64,000 nt of DNA from Shimia sp039969785 (GCF_039969785.1 NZ_JBDVNC010000005.1:248001-312000), one strand, 5' to 3'. Counted from the first letter of the stretch, positions 26,675-36,094 are shown. Notes: generated by a model not told the origin, from the letters alone. Numbers and translations are program-made.

Positions 26675-28000
26675 ATGACCTACCAGCCCAAATCGGATTT
26701 CCTCGCAGTCATGCTGGAACGCGGCTTTGTTGCCGATTGTACGGATTACGAAGGGCTCGACACGGCCCTGACCAAAGGCGTGGTGCCCGGCTATATCGGT
26801 TTTGACGCGACGGCGAAATCACTGCATGTCGGCAGCCTGATCCAGATCATGATGCTGCGCTGGCTACAGAAAACCGGCCACAAACCTCTGACCCTGATGG
26901 GCGGTGGTACTACAAAAGTGGGCGATCCGTCATTTCGCGCCGATGAACGTCCGCTTCTGACCACGGACCAGATCGACGCCAATATCGCCGGCATCAAACA
27001 GGTATTCGCAAAATATCTCAGCTATGGCGACGCCCCCACGGACGCGTTGATGCTGAACAATGCCGAATGGCTGGACGATCTGAACTACCTCGAATTCCTG
27101 CGCGACATCGGCCGCCACTTCTCGGTCAATCGCATGCTCAGCTTCGAATCAGTAAAATCCCGGCTGGATCGCGAACAATCGCTGTCTTTCCTCGAATTCA
27201 ATTACATGATTCTTCAGGCCTATGACTTTCTGGAGCTGAACCGCCGCTATGGCTGTATGATTCAGTTTGGCGGCTCGGATCAGTGGGGCAATATCGTGAA
27301 CGGTATTGATCTGACACGGCGCACTGACGACACACAGATCTTCGGTCTGACCTCCCCTCTGCTGACCACCAGCGATGGCAAAAAAATGGGCAAATCAGCA
27401 GACGGCGCGGTCTGGCTGAACGCAGACATGCGCGCGCCTTACGAGTTCTGGCAATTCTGGCGCAATACCACCGACGCTGATGTCGGCCGGTTCCTTAAGC
27501 TCTATACCGAGATGCCGGTTGACGAATGCAACCGACTGGGCGCTTTGGAAGGCTCGGAAATCAATGCGGCCAAGATCATCCTAGCCAATGAGGTCACAAC
27601 CCTCTGCCACGGCGCCGATGCCGCTGCCGCCGCCGAGGCCACCGCGCGCGAAGTCTTCGAAAAAGGCGGCGTGGGTGACGACCTGCCTACTTATACGCTC
27701 ACTCTTGATGATTTCTTTGAGGTAGAAGAAGAAGTCAAGGATATCAATATTGGGATGATAACGGCAATTCCGGACTTCAACCTCAAAAAATATAAGATTC
27801 CAGCTGTGAAACTGTTTGTGCTGGCAGGTCTCGCCAAATCCGGCAAAGAAGCCAAGCGCCTGATTGCAGAAAACGGCGCCCGGCTGGATGACGCACCGCT
27901 CAGCAATGCGGGTTTGATGATTGACGCGGAGGCATTGTCGAGCCCGATCAAACTCAGCGCCGGTAAAAAGCGTCACGCGCTGGTTCAATTGTCCGACTAA
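26675..28000 (+). CDS. tyrS: Tyrosyl-tRNA synthetase
   Basis: A 441-residue class I synthetase charging tRNA-Tyr. The HIGH-type motif reads LHVGSLIQ, GGGTTKVGDPS follows, FGGSDQWGNIVNG holds the tyrosine-pocket residues, and the KMSKS-type loop reads GKKMGKS. A C-terminal S4 RNA-binding domain is seen (VKLFVLAGLAKSGKEAKRLI). It is followed by structured intergenic DNA rather than a simple terminator. Confidence 0.96.
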   Translation: MTYQPKSDFLAVMLERGFVADCTDYEGLDTALTKGVVPGYIGFDATAKSLHVGSLIQIMMLRWLQKTGHKPLTLMGGGTTKVGDPSFRADERPLLTTDQIDANIAGIKQVFAKYLSYGDAPTDALMLNNAEWLDDLNYLEFLRDIGRHFSVNRMLSFESVKSRLDREQSLSFLEFNYMILQAYDFLELNRRYGCMIQFGGSDQWGNIVNGIDLTRRTDDTQIFGLTSPLLTTSDGKKMGKSADGAVWLNADMRAPYEFWQFWRNTTDADVGRFLKLYTEMPVDECNRLGALEGSEINAAKIILANEVTTLCHGADAAAAAEATAREVFEKGGVGDDLPTYTLTLDDFFEVEEEVKDINIGMITAIPDFNLKKYKIPAVKLFVLAGLAKSGKEAKRLIAENGARLDDAPLSNAGLMIDAEALSSPIKLSAGKKRHALVQLSD

Positions 28001-28097
28001 ACCGGATTTCCCGCCCCCGCAGAGGGGCCGGAAAACCCGGCAGACACACGGTCTGCGGACTGCACCGCACGCGTGCGCCACACGCAGCTGCGCCATT

Positions 28098-28171
28098 TTC
28101 ATTTTGCCAAAAATACTCTGGGGTGAGCGAAGGCTTTGCGCCGCAAAGACGTCGTGAGGGGCAAAGCCCCT
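28098..28171. repeat. Dispersed intergenic element (21-nt core plus hairpins)
   Basis: A 21-nt core at 28098-28118 (it contains CATTTTGCCAAAAATACTC) is identical to 58721-58741. After the core come two perfect small stems: CTTTGCG/CGCAAAG (28133-28147) and AGGGGC/GCCCCT (28157-28171). The whole lies in the 271-nt gap after tyrS. The core's inner TTTTGCCAAAA is itself partly dyadic. It looks like a repeated extragenic element of this lineage. Confidence 0.6.
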
Positions 28172-28271
28172 ACCCGCTGTCAACGCGCCGCGCACACTCC
28201 ACACTAGACAGAGCCCCCCTGCGCACGTTATTTGAACAGATGTTCATTTCATGCCGCCAGAGGAGACCCCG

Positions 28272-29027
28272 ATGAAACTTGAAACCACCTGCGCCGTGAT
28301 CACCGGGGGGGCATCGGGATTGGGCGCTGCAACCGCGCGCCACTTTGCCCAACAAGGCGCCAAGGTTGCTTTGTTTGATCTCAACCAGGACGCAGGCACC
28401 GCGTTGGCCGCAGAGCTTGGCGGCACATTTCACAACACAAACGTAACCGATGAGGCCTCAGTCGCTGCTTCGATCGGTGCCGCCAAAGAAGCCATGGGCG
28501 CCATTACCGCTACTGTGAATTGCGCAGGAATTGCGCCCGCCTCGACAACGCTGGGCAAAAACGGCCCTCATCCATTGCACACATTCCAACAGACAATCGA
28601 CATTAACCTTGTTGGCAGCTTCAATGTGGCCCGGTTAGCCGCCGAGGTGATGGCGGAAAACACGCCCGAAGCGGATGGCGCGCGCGGCGTGATCGTCAAC
28701 ACAGCCTCTGTCGCAGCCATGGACGGACAGCGCGGTCAGGCAGCATATGCGGCGTCCAAAGGGGGCATCGTTGGCTTGTCATTGCCAATGGCGCGCGATC
28801 TGGCGCGTTCGGGCATCCGTGTCATGGCCATCGCGCCAGGTATTTTCCTCACCCCGATGCTGCAGGGCTTGCCACAAGAGATTCAGGATCAACTGGCCAA
28901 TGACGTGACCTGCCCCAAGCGCTTGGGCGATCCCAGCGAATACGCCCGTTTGGCTGGGTTCATCGTTGAAAACGGCTATCTTAACGGTGAAGTCATCCGG
29001 ATCGATGGCGCGCTGCGGATGCAGTGA
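28272..29027 (+). CDS. Short-chain dehydrogenase/reductase, HSD10-like
   Basis: A 251-residue Rossmann-fold NAD(P)-dependent oxidoreductase. TGGASGLGAATARHF is the cofactor loop, with Asp after the second strand (ALFDLN) favouring NAD. NCAG, the catalytic Ser region NTASVAAMDGQ and YAASKGG with Tyr and Lys follow. The overall pattern, including GIFLTPML, resembles 3-hydroxyacyl-CoA dehydrogenase type 2 (HSD17B10), so a role in fatty or branched-chain acyl-CoA oxidation is likely. ATG 28272 follows AGGAGA. The stop overlaps the next start. Confidence 0.85.
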   Translation: MKLETTCAVITGGASGLGAATARHFAQQGAKVALFDLNQDAGTALAAELGGTFHNTNVTDEASVAASIGAAKEAMGAITATVNCAGIAPASTTLGKNGPHPLHTFQQTIDINLVGSFNVARLAAEVMAENTPEADGARGVIVNTASVAAMDGQRGQAAYAASKGGIVGLSLPMARDLARSGIRVMAIAPGIFLTPMLQGLPQEIQDQLANDVTCPKRLGDPSEYARLAGFIVENGYLNGEVIRIDGALRMQ

Positions 29028-29620
29028 TGCCCCTGCAAAACCGCGTTCAGCCGACAGGAGATATATTCGTGCATCCGGCGCGGGGGCTTTTCATGGGCAA
29101 TCGCGGGGTTTTGCATGATGACGCCCGAACTCTGACGCACCGGCGCTGGCGTCACAAGGCGTGGGTATGCTGCGTCACCAAATTCAAGAACCGCCAGCGC
29201 ATGCTTATGACGCCAAATCGCTATACCGAATTATTTTTCCACGACGAAGCGGTGGCGCTTGCAGCCGGTCACAGACCTTGCGGAGAATGCCGGCGCTCTG
29301 ATTTCAACCGCTTTCTTGCAGCGGCCGACCACGCCGGCAAAGTCACCGAGTTTGACGAAATTTTGCATGAGGCCCGTGCTATTCCGCGTCGGTTTGAACA
29401 GAAACGTCATTTTGCGGCGGCTTCTTCTCTGCCAGATGGAACGTTCATCCTGACCGAAAATGCGCCTGCATTATTTTGGCAGGGTGCAATGTTTGAATTC
29501 TCTCCGTCAGGTTACAGCGCTGCTAAGACCAAACCCCAAGGCACCGTTCGCGTGATTACGCCCGCCCCCACACTTTGCGCATTGAAAAATGGATATCAAC
29601 CGCGCGTCGCCTTGGATTAA
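29027..29620 (+). CDS. Hypothetical protein with HRPCGECRR motif
   Basis: A 197-residue soluble protein that I do not recognise as a named family. The middle holds GHRPCGECRRSDFNRFL, a Cys-x-x-Cys motif between basic residues, similar in feel to the Ada-type or other small metal-binding knuckles. FFHDEAVALAAGHRPC and PRRFEQKRHFA are other likely conserved stretches. Its ATG overlaps the SDR stop (ATGA), so it is translationally coupled to that gene. Two Cys earlier (VCCVTKF) could complete a four-Cys site. A nucleic-acid or redox role is possible but unproven. Confidence 0.7.
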   Translation: MPLQNRVQPTGDIFVHPARGLFMGNRGVLHDDARTLTHRRWRHKAWVCCVTKFKNRQRMLMTPNRYTELFFHDEAVALAAGHRPCGECRRSDFNRFLAAADHAGKVTEFDEILHEARAIPRRFEQKRHFAAASSLPDGTFILTENAPALFWQGAMFEFSPSGYSAAKTKPQGTVRVITPAPTLCALKNGYQPRVALD

Positions 29621-29644
29621 ACAAGCATCCTTAGCGAAAACCGC

Positions 29645-29688
29645 ACCGACGCGATACCGACGTCACACCGACGCGTTGCCGATCACCC
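29645..29688. repeat. 11-bp tandem repeat, second array
   Basis: Four 11-bp units start at 29645, 29656, 29667 and 29678: ACCGACGCGAT, ACCGACGTCAC, ACCGACGCGTT and GCCGATCACCC. The array lies between two convergent genes. The first 17 nt are identical to 152-168. Confidence 0.65.
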
Positions 29689-29701
29689 AATCCGCGCGGT
29701 T

Positions 29702-31507
29702 TCAGCCTTCTGCTTTTTCTTCCAGCTCCAGCCATTCTTCTTCTGCGGAAGCCAAGGCCGCCTGACGTTCTACCAAAGCTTCTGTGGCCTTCTGAAACTT
29801 CACTGGCTGCTTGGTGAACAACTCGGGATCCGCCATCAAACCTTCCAACTTGGCAATCTCTGCACCAAGCCGGTCCATGATGTCTGGCAACGCCTCAAGC
29901 CGGTGTTTTTCCGTAAAGCTCAACCCACTCTTCGGGGCTTTCTCTTGCTTTTGCTTTTCTGCCTTAACTTTTGTTTTTATATCAATCTTAGGACCATCAT
30001 CTTGACGTTGTGCCTGATAATCAGACCATCCGCCCGCATAGACTACGGCCTGCCCATTGCCCTCCATAGCGACTGTTGTCGTCGCCACGCGGTCCAGAAA
30101 GTCCCGGTCGTGGCTGACCAACAAAACGGTTCCGTCATAGTCGTCCAACAATTCCTGCAACAGATCCAGAGTTTCGACATCAAGATCATTGGTCGGTTCG
30201 TCAAGCACCAACAGGTTGCTTTCGCGAGCCATGAGTTTAGCAAGCAACAAGCGGGCTTTTTCACCACCGGACAAGGACCGCACCGGGGCACGAACCTGAC
30301 GCTCATCAAACAGAAATTCTTTAAGGTATCCAACGACATGCTTTGGATTTCCGCGCACCATAACCTGATCCGCTTTGCCCGAAACGCGCATGTCCGGATC
30401 GCCGGTCAGGCTGTCCCAAAGATTCATGTCCGGGTCTAGTTTTTCGCGCCCCTGATCAAATATCGCAGGCATCAGATTGGTCCCCAATGTGACGCTTCCA
30501 ACATCGGGTGCCACTTCGCCCATCAACATTTTGATCACGGTTGTTTTGCCCACGCCGTTGGGTCCGACAAACGCCACACGATCACCGCGTTGTACGGTGA
30601 TCGACATATTCTGAACAATCGGATTGCCGCCAAAAGATTTTTCCAAACCTTTGGCATAAATCACTTTTTTACCTGACTTTGGCCCAGAAGACAGGTCCAT
30701 TGCCGCTGCTCCCTGACGCCGGATCATCGATGCGCGCTCGCCGCGCAATCCCTGCAGGGCCCGCACACGGCCCATATTACGTTTGCGACGTGCGCTGATG
30801 CCTTCCACCGCCCATCTGGCCTCAGATTTTATTTTGCGATCCAGCTTGTGACGCGAAACATCTTCCTCATCCCAAACTTTGTCTCTCCAGGCCTCAAACG
30901 CTTCGAAACCTTTTTCCTGTCGACGCACTATTCCCCTGTCTATCCAAAGGGTTGCCTGTGTCAGTTCACGCAGAAAGGCCCGGTCGTGACTGATCAGAAC
31001 AAAGGCCGCACGGGTGGCTTTCAACTCTTCTTCAAGCCAGCGGATCGCCTCAATATCCAGATGGTTTGTCGGCTCGTCCAACAACATCAGGTCCGGGGCT
31101 TCGGCCATCAAACGTGCCAGCGCGGCTCGTCTTCGCTCCCCGCCAGAGGCCGTTTCTACCGGCCGGGCGGGATCAAATTTAAGCCCCTCACCAGCCCGTT
31201 CAACTTTATAGAGCTCACCCGGTTCCAACCCGGCCGAGGCAAACTCTCCAAGTGTCGAAAACCCAGCCATATCAGGGTCTTGATCCATGTAGCCAACGCT
31301 GTTTCCCGGCGGAATGACAATGTTACCACGGTCAGCTTCGACCATTCCCGCCATGACCTTCATCAGCGTAGATTTGCCTGACCCGTTACGCCCAACCAAG
31401 GCCACCCGGTCGCCGGGTTGAACAACCAGGCTCAGCTGGTCAAAAACAGGATCTCCGCCAAACGTCAGCGAGACGTCACTCATTTGTAAAAGGGGTATAC
31501 GTGCCAT
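29702..31507 (-). CDS. uup: ABC-F family ATPase Uup
   Basis: A 601-residue cytosolic protein with two ABC ATPase domains and no membrane part. Walker A GRNGSGKST and GPNGVGKTT, signatures ASGGERRRAAL and LSGGEKARLLL, and a charged inter-domain linker identify ABC-F. The C-terminal coiled coil of about 80 residues (EIAKLEGLMADPELF and so on) is the Uup-specific extension that binds DNA or ribosomes. Members act on stalled ribosomes or limit transposon excision. Expressed alone; convergent with the hypothetical gene at 29620. Confidence 0.9.
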   Translation of the reverse strand: MARIPLLQMSDVSLTFGGDPVFDQLSLVVQPGDRVALVGRNGSGKSTLMKVMAGMVEADRGNIVIPPGNSVGYMDQDPDMAGFSTLGEFASAGLEPGELYKVERAGEGLKFDPARPVETASGGERRRAALARLMAEAPDLMLLDEPTNHLDIEAIRWLEEELKATRAAFVLISHDRAFLRELTQATLWIDRGIVRRQEKGFEAFEAWRDKVWDEEDVSRHKLDRKIKSEARWAVEGISARRKRNMGRVRALQGLRGERASMIRRQGAAAMDLSSGPKSGKKVIYAKGLEKSFGGNPIVQNMSITVQRGDRVAFVGPNGVGKTTVIKMLMGEVAPDVGSVTLGTNLMPAIFDQGREKLDPDMNLWDSLTGDPDMRVSGKADQVMVRGNPKHVVGYLKEFLFDERQVRAPVRSLSGGEKARLLLAKLMARESNLLVLDEPTNDLDVETLDLLQELLDDYDGTVLLVSHDRDFLDRVATTTVAMEGNGQAVVYAGGWSDYQAQRQDDGPKIDIKTKVKAEKQKQEKAPKSGLSFTEKHRLEALPDIMDRLGAEIAKLEGLMADPELFTKQPVKFQKATEALVERQAALASAEEEWLELEEKAEG

Positions 31508-31577
31508 AACCCGGGGCTAAACCGCTCGGGCCGTCCGGTCAACCGACGTTTATGCTCATGCAGATCTGTTCACATAT

Positions 31578-32315
31578 TCAGGCCGCAATTGCGCGTAGCA
31601 AACGTTTACGCGCTGCTGGAATCGCGCTAATTTCCAGGCCCGTAAAGACATGCAGTGTATTCAGATCCCGATCCACAACTGCATGATCGCTTACCCAGCC
31701 GCCCATAATCAGGTAAGTTCGCAGCAATGGCGGCATCCTCAGCCGTGCCCGTCTTAGGTTAGGCGTTTGGTTTAACCGCGTTGCAAACCGAAAGACATCC
31801 GGCGCTTTTACCTTGGGCAACCAGTGATTCGGCGCAATGTATTGGTCACGTAGCATGGCAAAGGAATCAAGGTATTCATCTGCATCCGTGCCATCAAACG
31901 AGGAGCAGCCAATCAACATTTCAACTTTGTTTTCATCCACATAGGCTGTCATCGCTCCCCAAGCCACCCTGAGGATATCAGGGTCTTGGTGGTTGGGATG
32001 AATACAAAACCGTCCCATCTCCACAATTGGGCCTTCGAAATCCCGCAGTGCGCACAACTCGTAAAACTGTGCAGAATAGCTTTGCTGAATCTGATCGCCA
32101 CCGTTCAGCAGCAACAACCGAAAACAGCACACTAATTCATTGGTATTTGTTTCTTCGACCAATATATGCGTGCAAATTTCGTCAAACGGATCGACGTCGG
32201 CATCGTCACCCTGCCCTCCAAGAAAAGCAAAGTGACGCAGCCGTTGTGCGGCGGACACATCCGCAGCGTCACGGGCAACGCGTGCCGTATATCGCCCTTT
32301 GGAAAATCCCAACAT
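31578..32315 (-). CDS. OlsB-type N-acyltransferase
   Basis: A 245-residue GNAT-fold protein of the family that includes OlsB, which transfers a 3-hydroxyacyl chain from ACP to ornithine in the first step of ornithine-lipid synthesis. Seen: ARDAADVSAAQRLRHFAFL at the start, FDEICTHILVEE, the core EMGRFCIHPNHQDPDILRVAWGAM and LIGCSSFDGTD. The second-step gene olsA is not adjacent. ATG 32315 is used; a TTG two codons earlier is also in frame. Some relatives are annotated 'hemolysin'. Confidence 0.75.
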   Translation of the reverse strand: MLGFSKGRYTARVARDAADVSAAQRLRHFAFLGGQGDDADVDPFDEICTHILVEETNTNELVCCFRLLLLNGGDQIQQSYSAQFYELCALRDFEGPIVEMGRFCIHPNHQDPDILRVAWGAMTAYVDENKVEMLIGCSSFDGTDADEYLDSFAMLRDQYIAPNHWLPKVKAPDVFRFATRLNQTPNLRRARLRMPPLLRTYLIMGGWVSDHAVVDRDLNTLHVFTGLEISAIPAARKRLLRAIAA

Positions 32316-32393
32316 GGTCAAACTCGCTTTGTCACACGTTCTACATATAGAGCAGATCGCGTGACAAATGAATGATCGGCATTTTGGGTTCCC

Positions 32394-32858
32394 TTACAAC
32401 GGTCCACCACCAAATGTCGAAGGATCAAAGCGTCCGATATTGCCGGCCAGTTGTTGCAGGAACCCGATATCGTTCAAACCGTTGTCTGTAATGCGTCGCA
32501 CCAGCGGGATAGCCTTACCGTCTTCCAGCGCGTAATGCTGAACGTTTCTGGCAACACCGTTGTTGTCGAAGTTAATCGCAACAATCTGACGCTCAACCAC
32601 TTTGGGCTCGCGGGGCCCGTAATGACGCACCTTGCTGCGAACATAATAAAAATCGCCGTCCTTGAGAACGCCGCCAGCAGACGGTGTGCCTATCGCCTCG
32701 GTTACAGTGTCACGTGTGTCCACGCCCACTGTAATAGCCGCCAGATCTTCGGAAGCCGGAACATACCCGTGGTTCCGATAGCGTGTGGTACAAGCCGTAG
32801 CCACCAATAACACTGCTCCGAATACCGCCCATTTCAACGCTTTGCTGCGTAATGACAT
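32394..32858 (-). CDS. bamE: Outer-membrane assembly lipoprotein BamE (SmpA/OmlA)
   Basis: A 154-residue lipoprotein. A signal peptide ends in a lipobox (VATAC), so the mature protein starts at Cys23 and is anchored in the outer membrane. The SmpA/OmlA domain is marked by VGVDTRDTVTEAIGTPSAGG and FYYVRSKVRHYG. BamE stabilises the BamA-BamD beta-barrel assembly complex. It is divergent from yceD, an arrangement common in alphaproteobacteria. Confidence 0.9.
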   Translation of the reverse strand: MSLRSKALKWAVFGAVLLVATACTTRYRNHGYVPASEDLAAITVGVDTRDTVTEAIGTPSAGGVLKDGDFYYVRSKVRHYGPREPKVVERQIVAINFDNNGVARNVQHYALEDGKAIPLVRRITDNGLNDIGFLQQLAGNIGRFDPSTFGGGPL

Positions 32859-32943
32859 GCCTGCCCTCTTGCCTTGGCCTTTTTCGCCTTCTATCCCGCT
32901 TACAGAAGGAACGCCTTCGGTTCAAGAATGGAAGCCACGGCAA

Positions 32944-33501
32944 ATGTCTCAGAAATTTAATTCTCCCGCCGCTTTTCGCGTCGCCGATCTGCCGCAAAAT
33001 CGGGAAACTGCCTTTGAATTGCGCCCCGACAGGTCGGAACTGGAAATGCTGGCCCGCGACCTAGATCTGTTAGGAGTGCGCAAAGTATCGCTTATTGGAA
33101 CGTTGACAGCCAGCGGTAAGACCGATTGGGCGCTGCGTGCGCGGCTTGGCGCCACTGTGGTCCAACCCTGTATCGTATCGCTTGAGCCAGTCACGACCCG
33201 GATTGAGGCGGACATAGAACGACATTTCCTGGCCCTGATGCCGGAATTGGAAGACGACGAAGAAATCGAAATGCCCGAAGACGAAAATGCAGAGTTGCTA
33301 GGCAATGAAATAGACGTAAGTGCCACTTTGTCAGAAGCTCTGGCACTGAATTTGCCGCTCTATCCGCGCGCGCCTGATGCAGAATTGAACAAAACGGGCT
33401 TTACAGAGCCGGGAAAGCAGGCCATGACCGACGAAGATGCACGTCCTTTTGCTGGCCTTGCGTCCCTTCGGGACATGCTTGGTGAAAAAGACAAAAAATA
33501 G
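32944..33501 (+). CDS. yceD: YceD family protein (DUF177)
   Basis: A 185-residue DUF177 protein, typically encoded just before rpmF and implicated in 23S rRNA accumulation. TASGKTDWALRARLGATVVQ and CIVSLEPVTTRIEADIERHF match the family, followed by a very acidic stretch (ELEDDEEIEMPEDENAE). ATG 32944 is chosen because the domain begins there; an upstream ATG at 32785 would overlap bamE. rpmF follows after 151 nt. Confidence 0.88.
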   Translation: MSQKFNSPAAFRVADLPQNRETAFELRPDRSELEMLARDLDLLGVRKVSLIGTLTASGKTDWALRARLGATVVQPCIVSLEPVTTRIEADIERHFLALMPELEDDEEIEMPEDENAELLGNEIDVSATLSEALALNLPLYPRAPDAELNKTGFTEPGKQAMTDEDARPFAGLASLRDMLGEKDKK

Positions 33502-33652
33502 GTCTTGCGTCGCGCGGAATTCGCAGTATTTTCGCGCGCTCATCGGAATTTAGAGTTGGACTCGGCCACACGATACGCGTAATGGCTCGGAACACTCAGG
33601 AAAACGGGCTTGATGCGATGTATGAGGCCCCTGTAAATCGAAGGTTGCGACA

Positions 33653-33859
33653 ATGGCTGTCCAGCAGAATAAAGTATCAAAATCGCGCCGCAACAACCGC
33701 CGTGCTCACGACGCCCTGGTTGCCGCAAACCCAAATGAATGCCCTAATTGTGGCGAACTCAAGCGTCCGCACCACGTGTGTGCGTCTTGCGGCCACTATG
33801 CCGACCGCGAAATCGTCGCTATGGTCGATGACGTCGATCTGGACGAAGACGCGGCATAA
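33653..33859 (+). CDS. rpmF: 50S ribosomal protein L32
   Basis: A 68-residue ribosomal protein. The basic N-terminus (VSKSRRNNRRAHDAL) and the zinc-ribbon pair CPNCGEL and CASCGHY identify L32. The rpmF-plsX-fabH order links ribosome and phospholipid synthesis and is conserved widely. Confidence 0.97.
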   Translation: MAVQQNKVSKSRRNNRRAHDALVAANPNECPNCGELKRPHHVCASCGHYADREIVAMVDDVDLDEDAA

Positions 33860-33880
33860 CCTTTTAGGATTTGCGCCCGC

Positions 33881-34978
33881 ATGTCTGGTTTGACTCAAAC
33901 AGCAAACCCCGGTGCCGGGCGCACTATCGTCTCTGTTGACGCCATGGGTGGTGATCGCGGGCCGGCAGCTGTAGTTGCCGGCATTTCGCTGTCCGCCAAA
34001 AAAAATCCGGATATCGGGTTTATTTTGCATGGCGACAAACCAGAGTTGGAAAAGCTGGTCATCCGCAAAAAATATCTCGCGGGACGTGTGGAAATTCGCC
34101 ACGCCGCAGATGTTGTTTCAATGGAAGACAAGCCCAGCCAGGTGATGCGCAACGGCAAAAACACGTCGATGTGGTCGGCTGTTGATTCTGTCAGAAACGG
34201 CGAAGCAGATGTCTGTGTATCCTGTGGCAACACCGGCGCGCTGATGATGTTGTCGGTTGTGCGCCTGCGGAAATTGCCGGGCATCAATCGCCCTGCCATT
34301 GCGGTCATGTGGCCGTCGACCAATCCCCAAGGCTTTAACATCATGCTTGACGCGGGCGCAGACATTCGCGCAGACGAGCATGATTTACTGCAATATGCGC
34401 TTATGGGTGCCTCGTACGCCCGCAATGGCATGGAATTGCCGCGCCCTCGTGTCGGCCTGCTGAATGTGGGTACTGAAGAGCACAAAGGTCGCCCGGAATT
34501 AAAAGAGGCATATGAGCTGATAGCTCAGAATGCGGATGCCGCAAATTTTGAATTTGTCGGTTTTGTCGAAGGGCGTGATCTGCCCGGTAATATTGCGGAC
34601 GTGATTGTGACAGACGGGTTCACTGGCAACGTTGCGCTAAAAACGGGCGAAGGCATTGCCAGCCTGATCGGGCAGCTTTTGAGAGACGCGTTCAAATTCT
34701 CGCCTCTGTCTCGTCTGGCGGCCCTCCTCGCTTATACGTCGCTCAACCGCCTCAACAAACGTATCGATCCACGTCGTGTGAATGGCGGGGTGTTTCTGGG
34801 GCTCAATGGCACTGTCGTTAAGTCTCATGGCAGCTCAGACGCGACTGGCGTATCAGCCGCCGTCAAACTGGCGTTTAAACTGGGGCAATCAGGCTTTTCG
34901 CAAAAGCTGGCGGCGCGGGTTGCATCCGCCGTCTCTCTGCCGCAAGATACGTCCAAGTCCAGCATTTCAGACAACTAG
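33881..34978 (+). CDS. plsX: Phosphate acyltransferase PlsX
   Basis: A 365-residue enzyme making acyl-phosphate from acyl-ACP, the first step of the PlsX/PlsY route to phosphatidic acid. Signature stretches: VDAMGGDRGPAAVVAGI near the N-terminus, SCGNTGALM, AVMWPSTNPQ, GLLNVGTEEHKG and IVTDGFTGNVALKTGEG. It lies between rpmF (21 nt) and fabH (12 nt), clearly one operon. Confidence 0.96.
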   Translation: MSGLTQTANPGAGRTIVSVDAMGGDRGPAAVVAGISLSAKKNPDIGFILHGDKPELEKLVIRKKYLAGRVEIRHAADVVSMEDKPSQVMRNGKNTSMWSAVDSVRNGEADVCVSCGNTGALMMLSVVRLRKLPGINRPAIAVMWPSTNPQGFNIMLDAGADIRADEHDLLQYALMGASYARNGMELPRPRVGLLNVGTEEHKGRPELKEAYELIAQNADAANFEFVGFVEGRDLPGNIADVIVTDGFTGNVALKTGEGIASLIGQLLRDAFKFSPLSRLAALLAYTSLNRLNKRIDPRRVNGGVFLGLNGTVVKSHGSSDATGVSAAVKLAFKLGQSGFSQKLAARVASAVSLPQDTSKSSISDN

Positions 34979-34990
34979 CAAGGCATTGAT

Positions 34991-35965
34991 ATGACGACAC
35001 GCGCCGTAGTGATTGGCGTAGGCCACTACTTGCCGGAACGGGTCGTTCCAAATGCCGAATTCGAAAAGTCTCTGGACACATCGGACGAGTGGATTCGATC
35101 GCGTTCCGGTATTGAACGGCGCCATTTTGCCGCCGAAGGCGAAACGACCTCTGATCTGGCCGCAAACGCGGCGCGGGCGGCTTTGGAAAATGCGGGACTG
35201 CTTGTCGATGACGTTGACGCCATAGTTGTGGCAACATCAACGCCCGACCTGACTTTCCCGTCCGTTGCGACCATGGTTCAGAACAAAATCGGTATGACCA
35301 AGGGCTTTGGCTTTGATGTTCAGGCGGTCTGTGCAGGCTTCATATTTGCCCTTACAAATGCAAACGCGCTGATTGTATCCGGTCAGGCCAACCGTGTTCT
35401 GGTGATCGGAGCTGAAACTTTCAGCCGTATCATGGACTGGACGGATCGCTCGACATGTGTGCTGTTTGGCGATGGTGCTGGAGCGCTGTTACTGGAAGCT
35501 CAGGACAGCGACGGCGACGTCTCAGACCGCGGCGTGTTGTCCAGCGATCTCAATTCCGACGGCCGCTATCGCGATATGCTGTTTGTCGATGGTGGTGTGT
35601 CCACCACTGGCGATTCCGGCAAATTGCGAATGCAGGGCAATGCGTTGTTCCGCCAGGCCGTCGAAAAGCTGGCGTCAACAGCCCATACTGCATTGTCCAA
35701 AATTGGGTTGAACGACGACGCCGTGGACTGGATTGTGCCACATCAGGCCAATATCCGCATCATTCAGGGCACCGCCAGAAAAATGGGCGTGCCGATGGAC
35801 AGGGTCATTGTGACCGTGCAGGATCACGGCAATACGTCTGCCGCGTCGATCCCCCTGGCTATGTCCGTGGGCGTGACTAATGGCAAGATCAAGCGTGGAG
35901 ACTTGCTGGTTGCAGAGGCCATTGGCGGCGGTTTGGCCTGGGGTGCGGTGGTCTTGCGGTGGTGA
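34991..35965 (+). CDS. fabH: 3-Oxoacyl-ACP synthase III
   Basis: A 324-residue condensing enzyme that starts fatty-acid elongation from acetyl-CoA and malonyl-ACP. The catalytic triad is visible: Cys in DVQAVCAGF (about 113), His in VPHQANIRI (about 250) and Asn in DHGNTSAASIP (about 280). The GGGLAWGAVVLRW end is standard. It lies in the plsX operon, with ihfA 129 nt downstream. Confidence 0.97.
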   Translation: MTTRAVVIGVGHYLPERVVPNAEFEKSLDTSDEWIRSRSGIERRHFAAEGETTSDLAANAARAALENAGLLVDDVDAIVVATSTPDLTFPSVATMVQNKIGMTKGFGFDVQAVCAGFIFALTNANALIVSGQANRVLVIGAETFSRIMDWTDRSTCVLFGDGAGALLLEAQDSDGDVSDRGVLSSDLNSDGRYRDMLFVDGGVSTTGDSGKLRMQGNALFRQAVEKLASTAHTALSKIGLNDDAVDWIVPHQANIRIIQGTARKMGVPMDRVIVTVQDHGNTSAASIPLAMSVGVTNGKIKRGDLLVAEAIGGGLAWGAVVLRW

Positions 35966-36034
35966 CAATCGCATTCTGCACGTCGAACCAGTCGACTTAA
36001 TTGCGGAAAAACGCGTATTTTCAAGCTGTTGTTA

Positions 36035-36064
36035 TTGACTCATAAAATCCATTACCCCTATGTT
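36035..36064 (+). promoter_or_regulatory. Candidate sigma-70 promoter of ihfA
   Basis: TTGACT at 36035-36040 and TATGTT at 36059-36064, spaced by 18 nt, lie 31 nt before the ihfA start in an AT-rich stretch after fabH. This suggests ihfA-merR can be transcribed separately from plsX-fabH. Confidence 0.45.
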
Positions 36065-36094
36065 TTATGAAATGATTGACTGGGGGGCACCGAA

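Noticed and set aside
30848..31381. Plus-strand frames antisense to uup
   Set aside because: These are shadows of the conserved ATPase domains, with no coding signature of their own.
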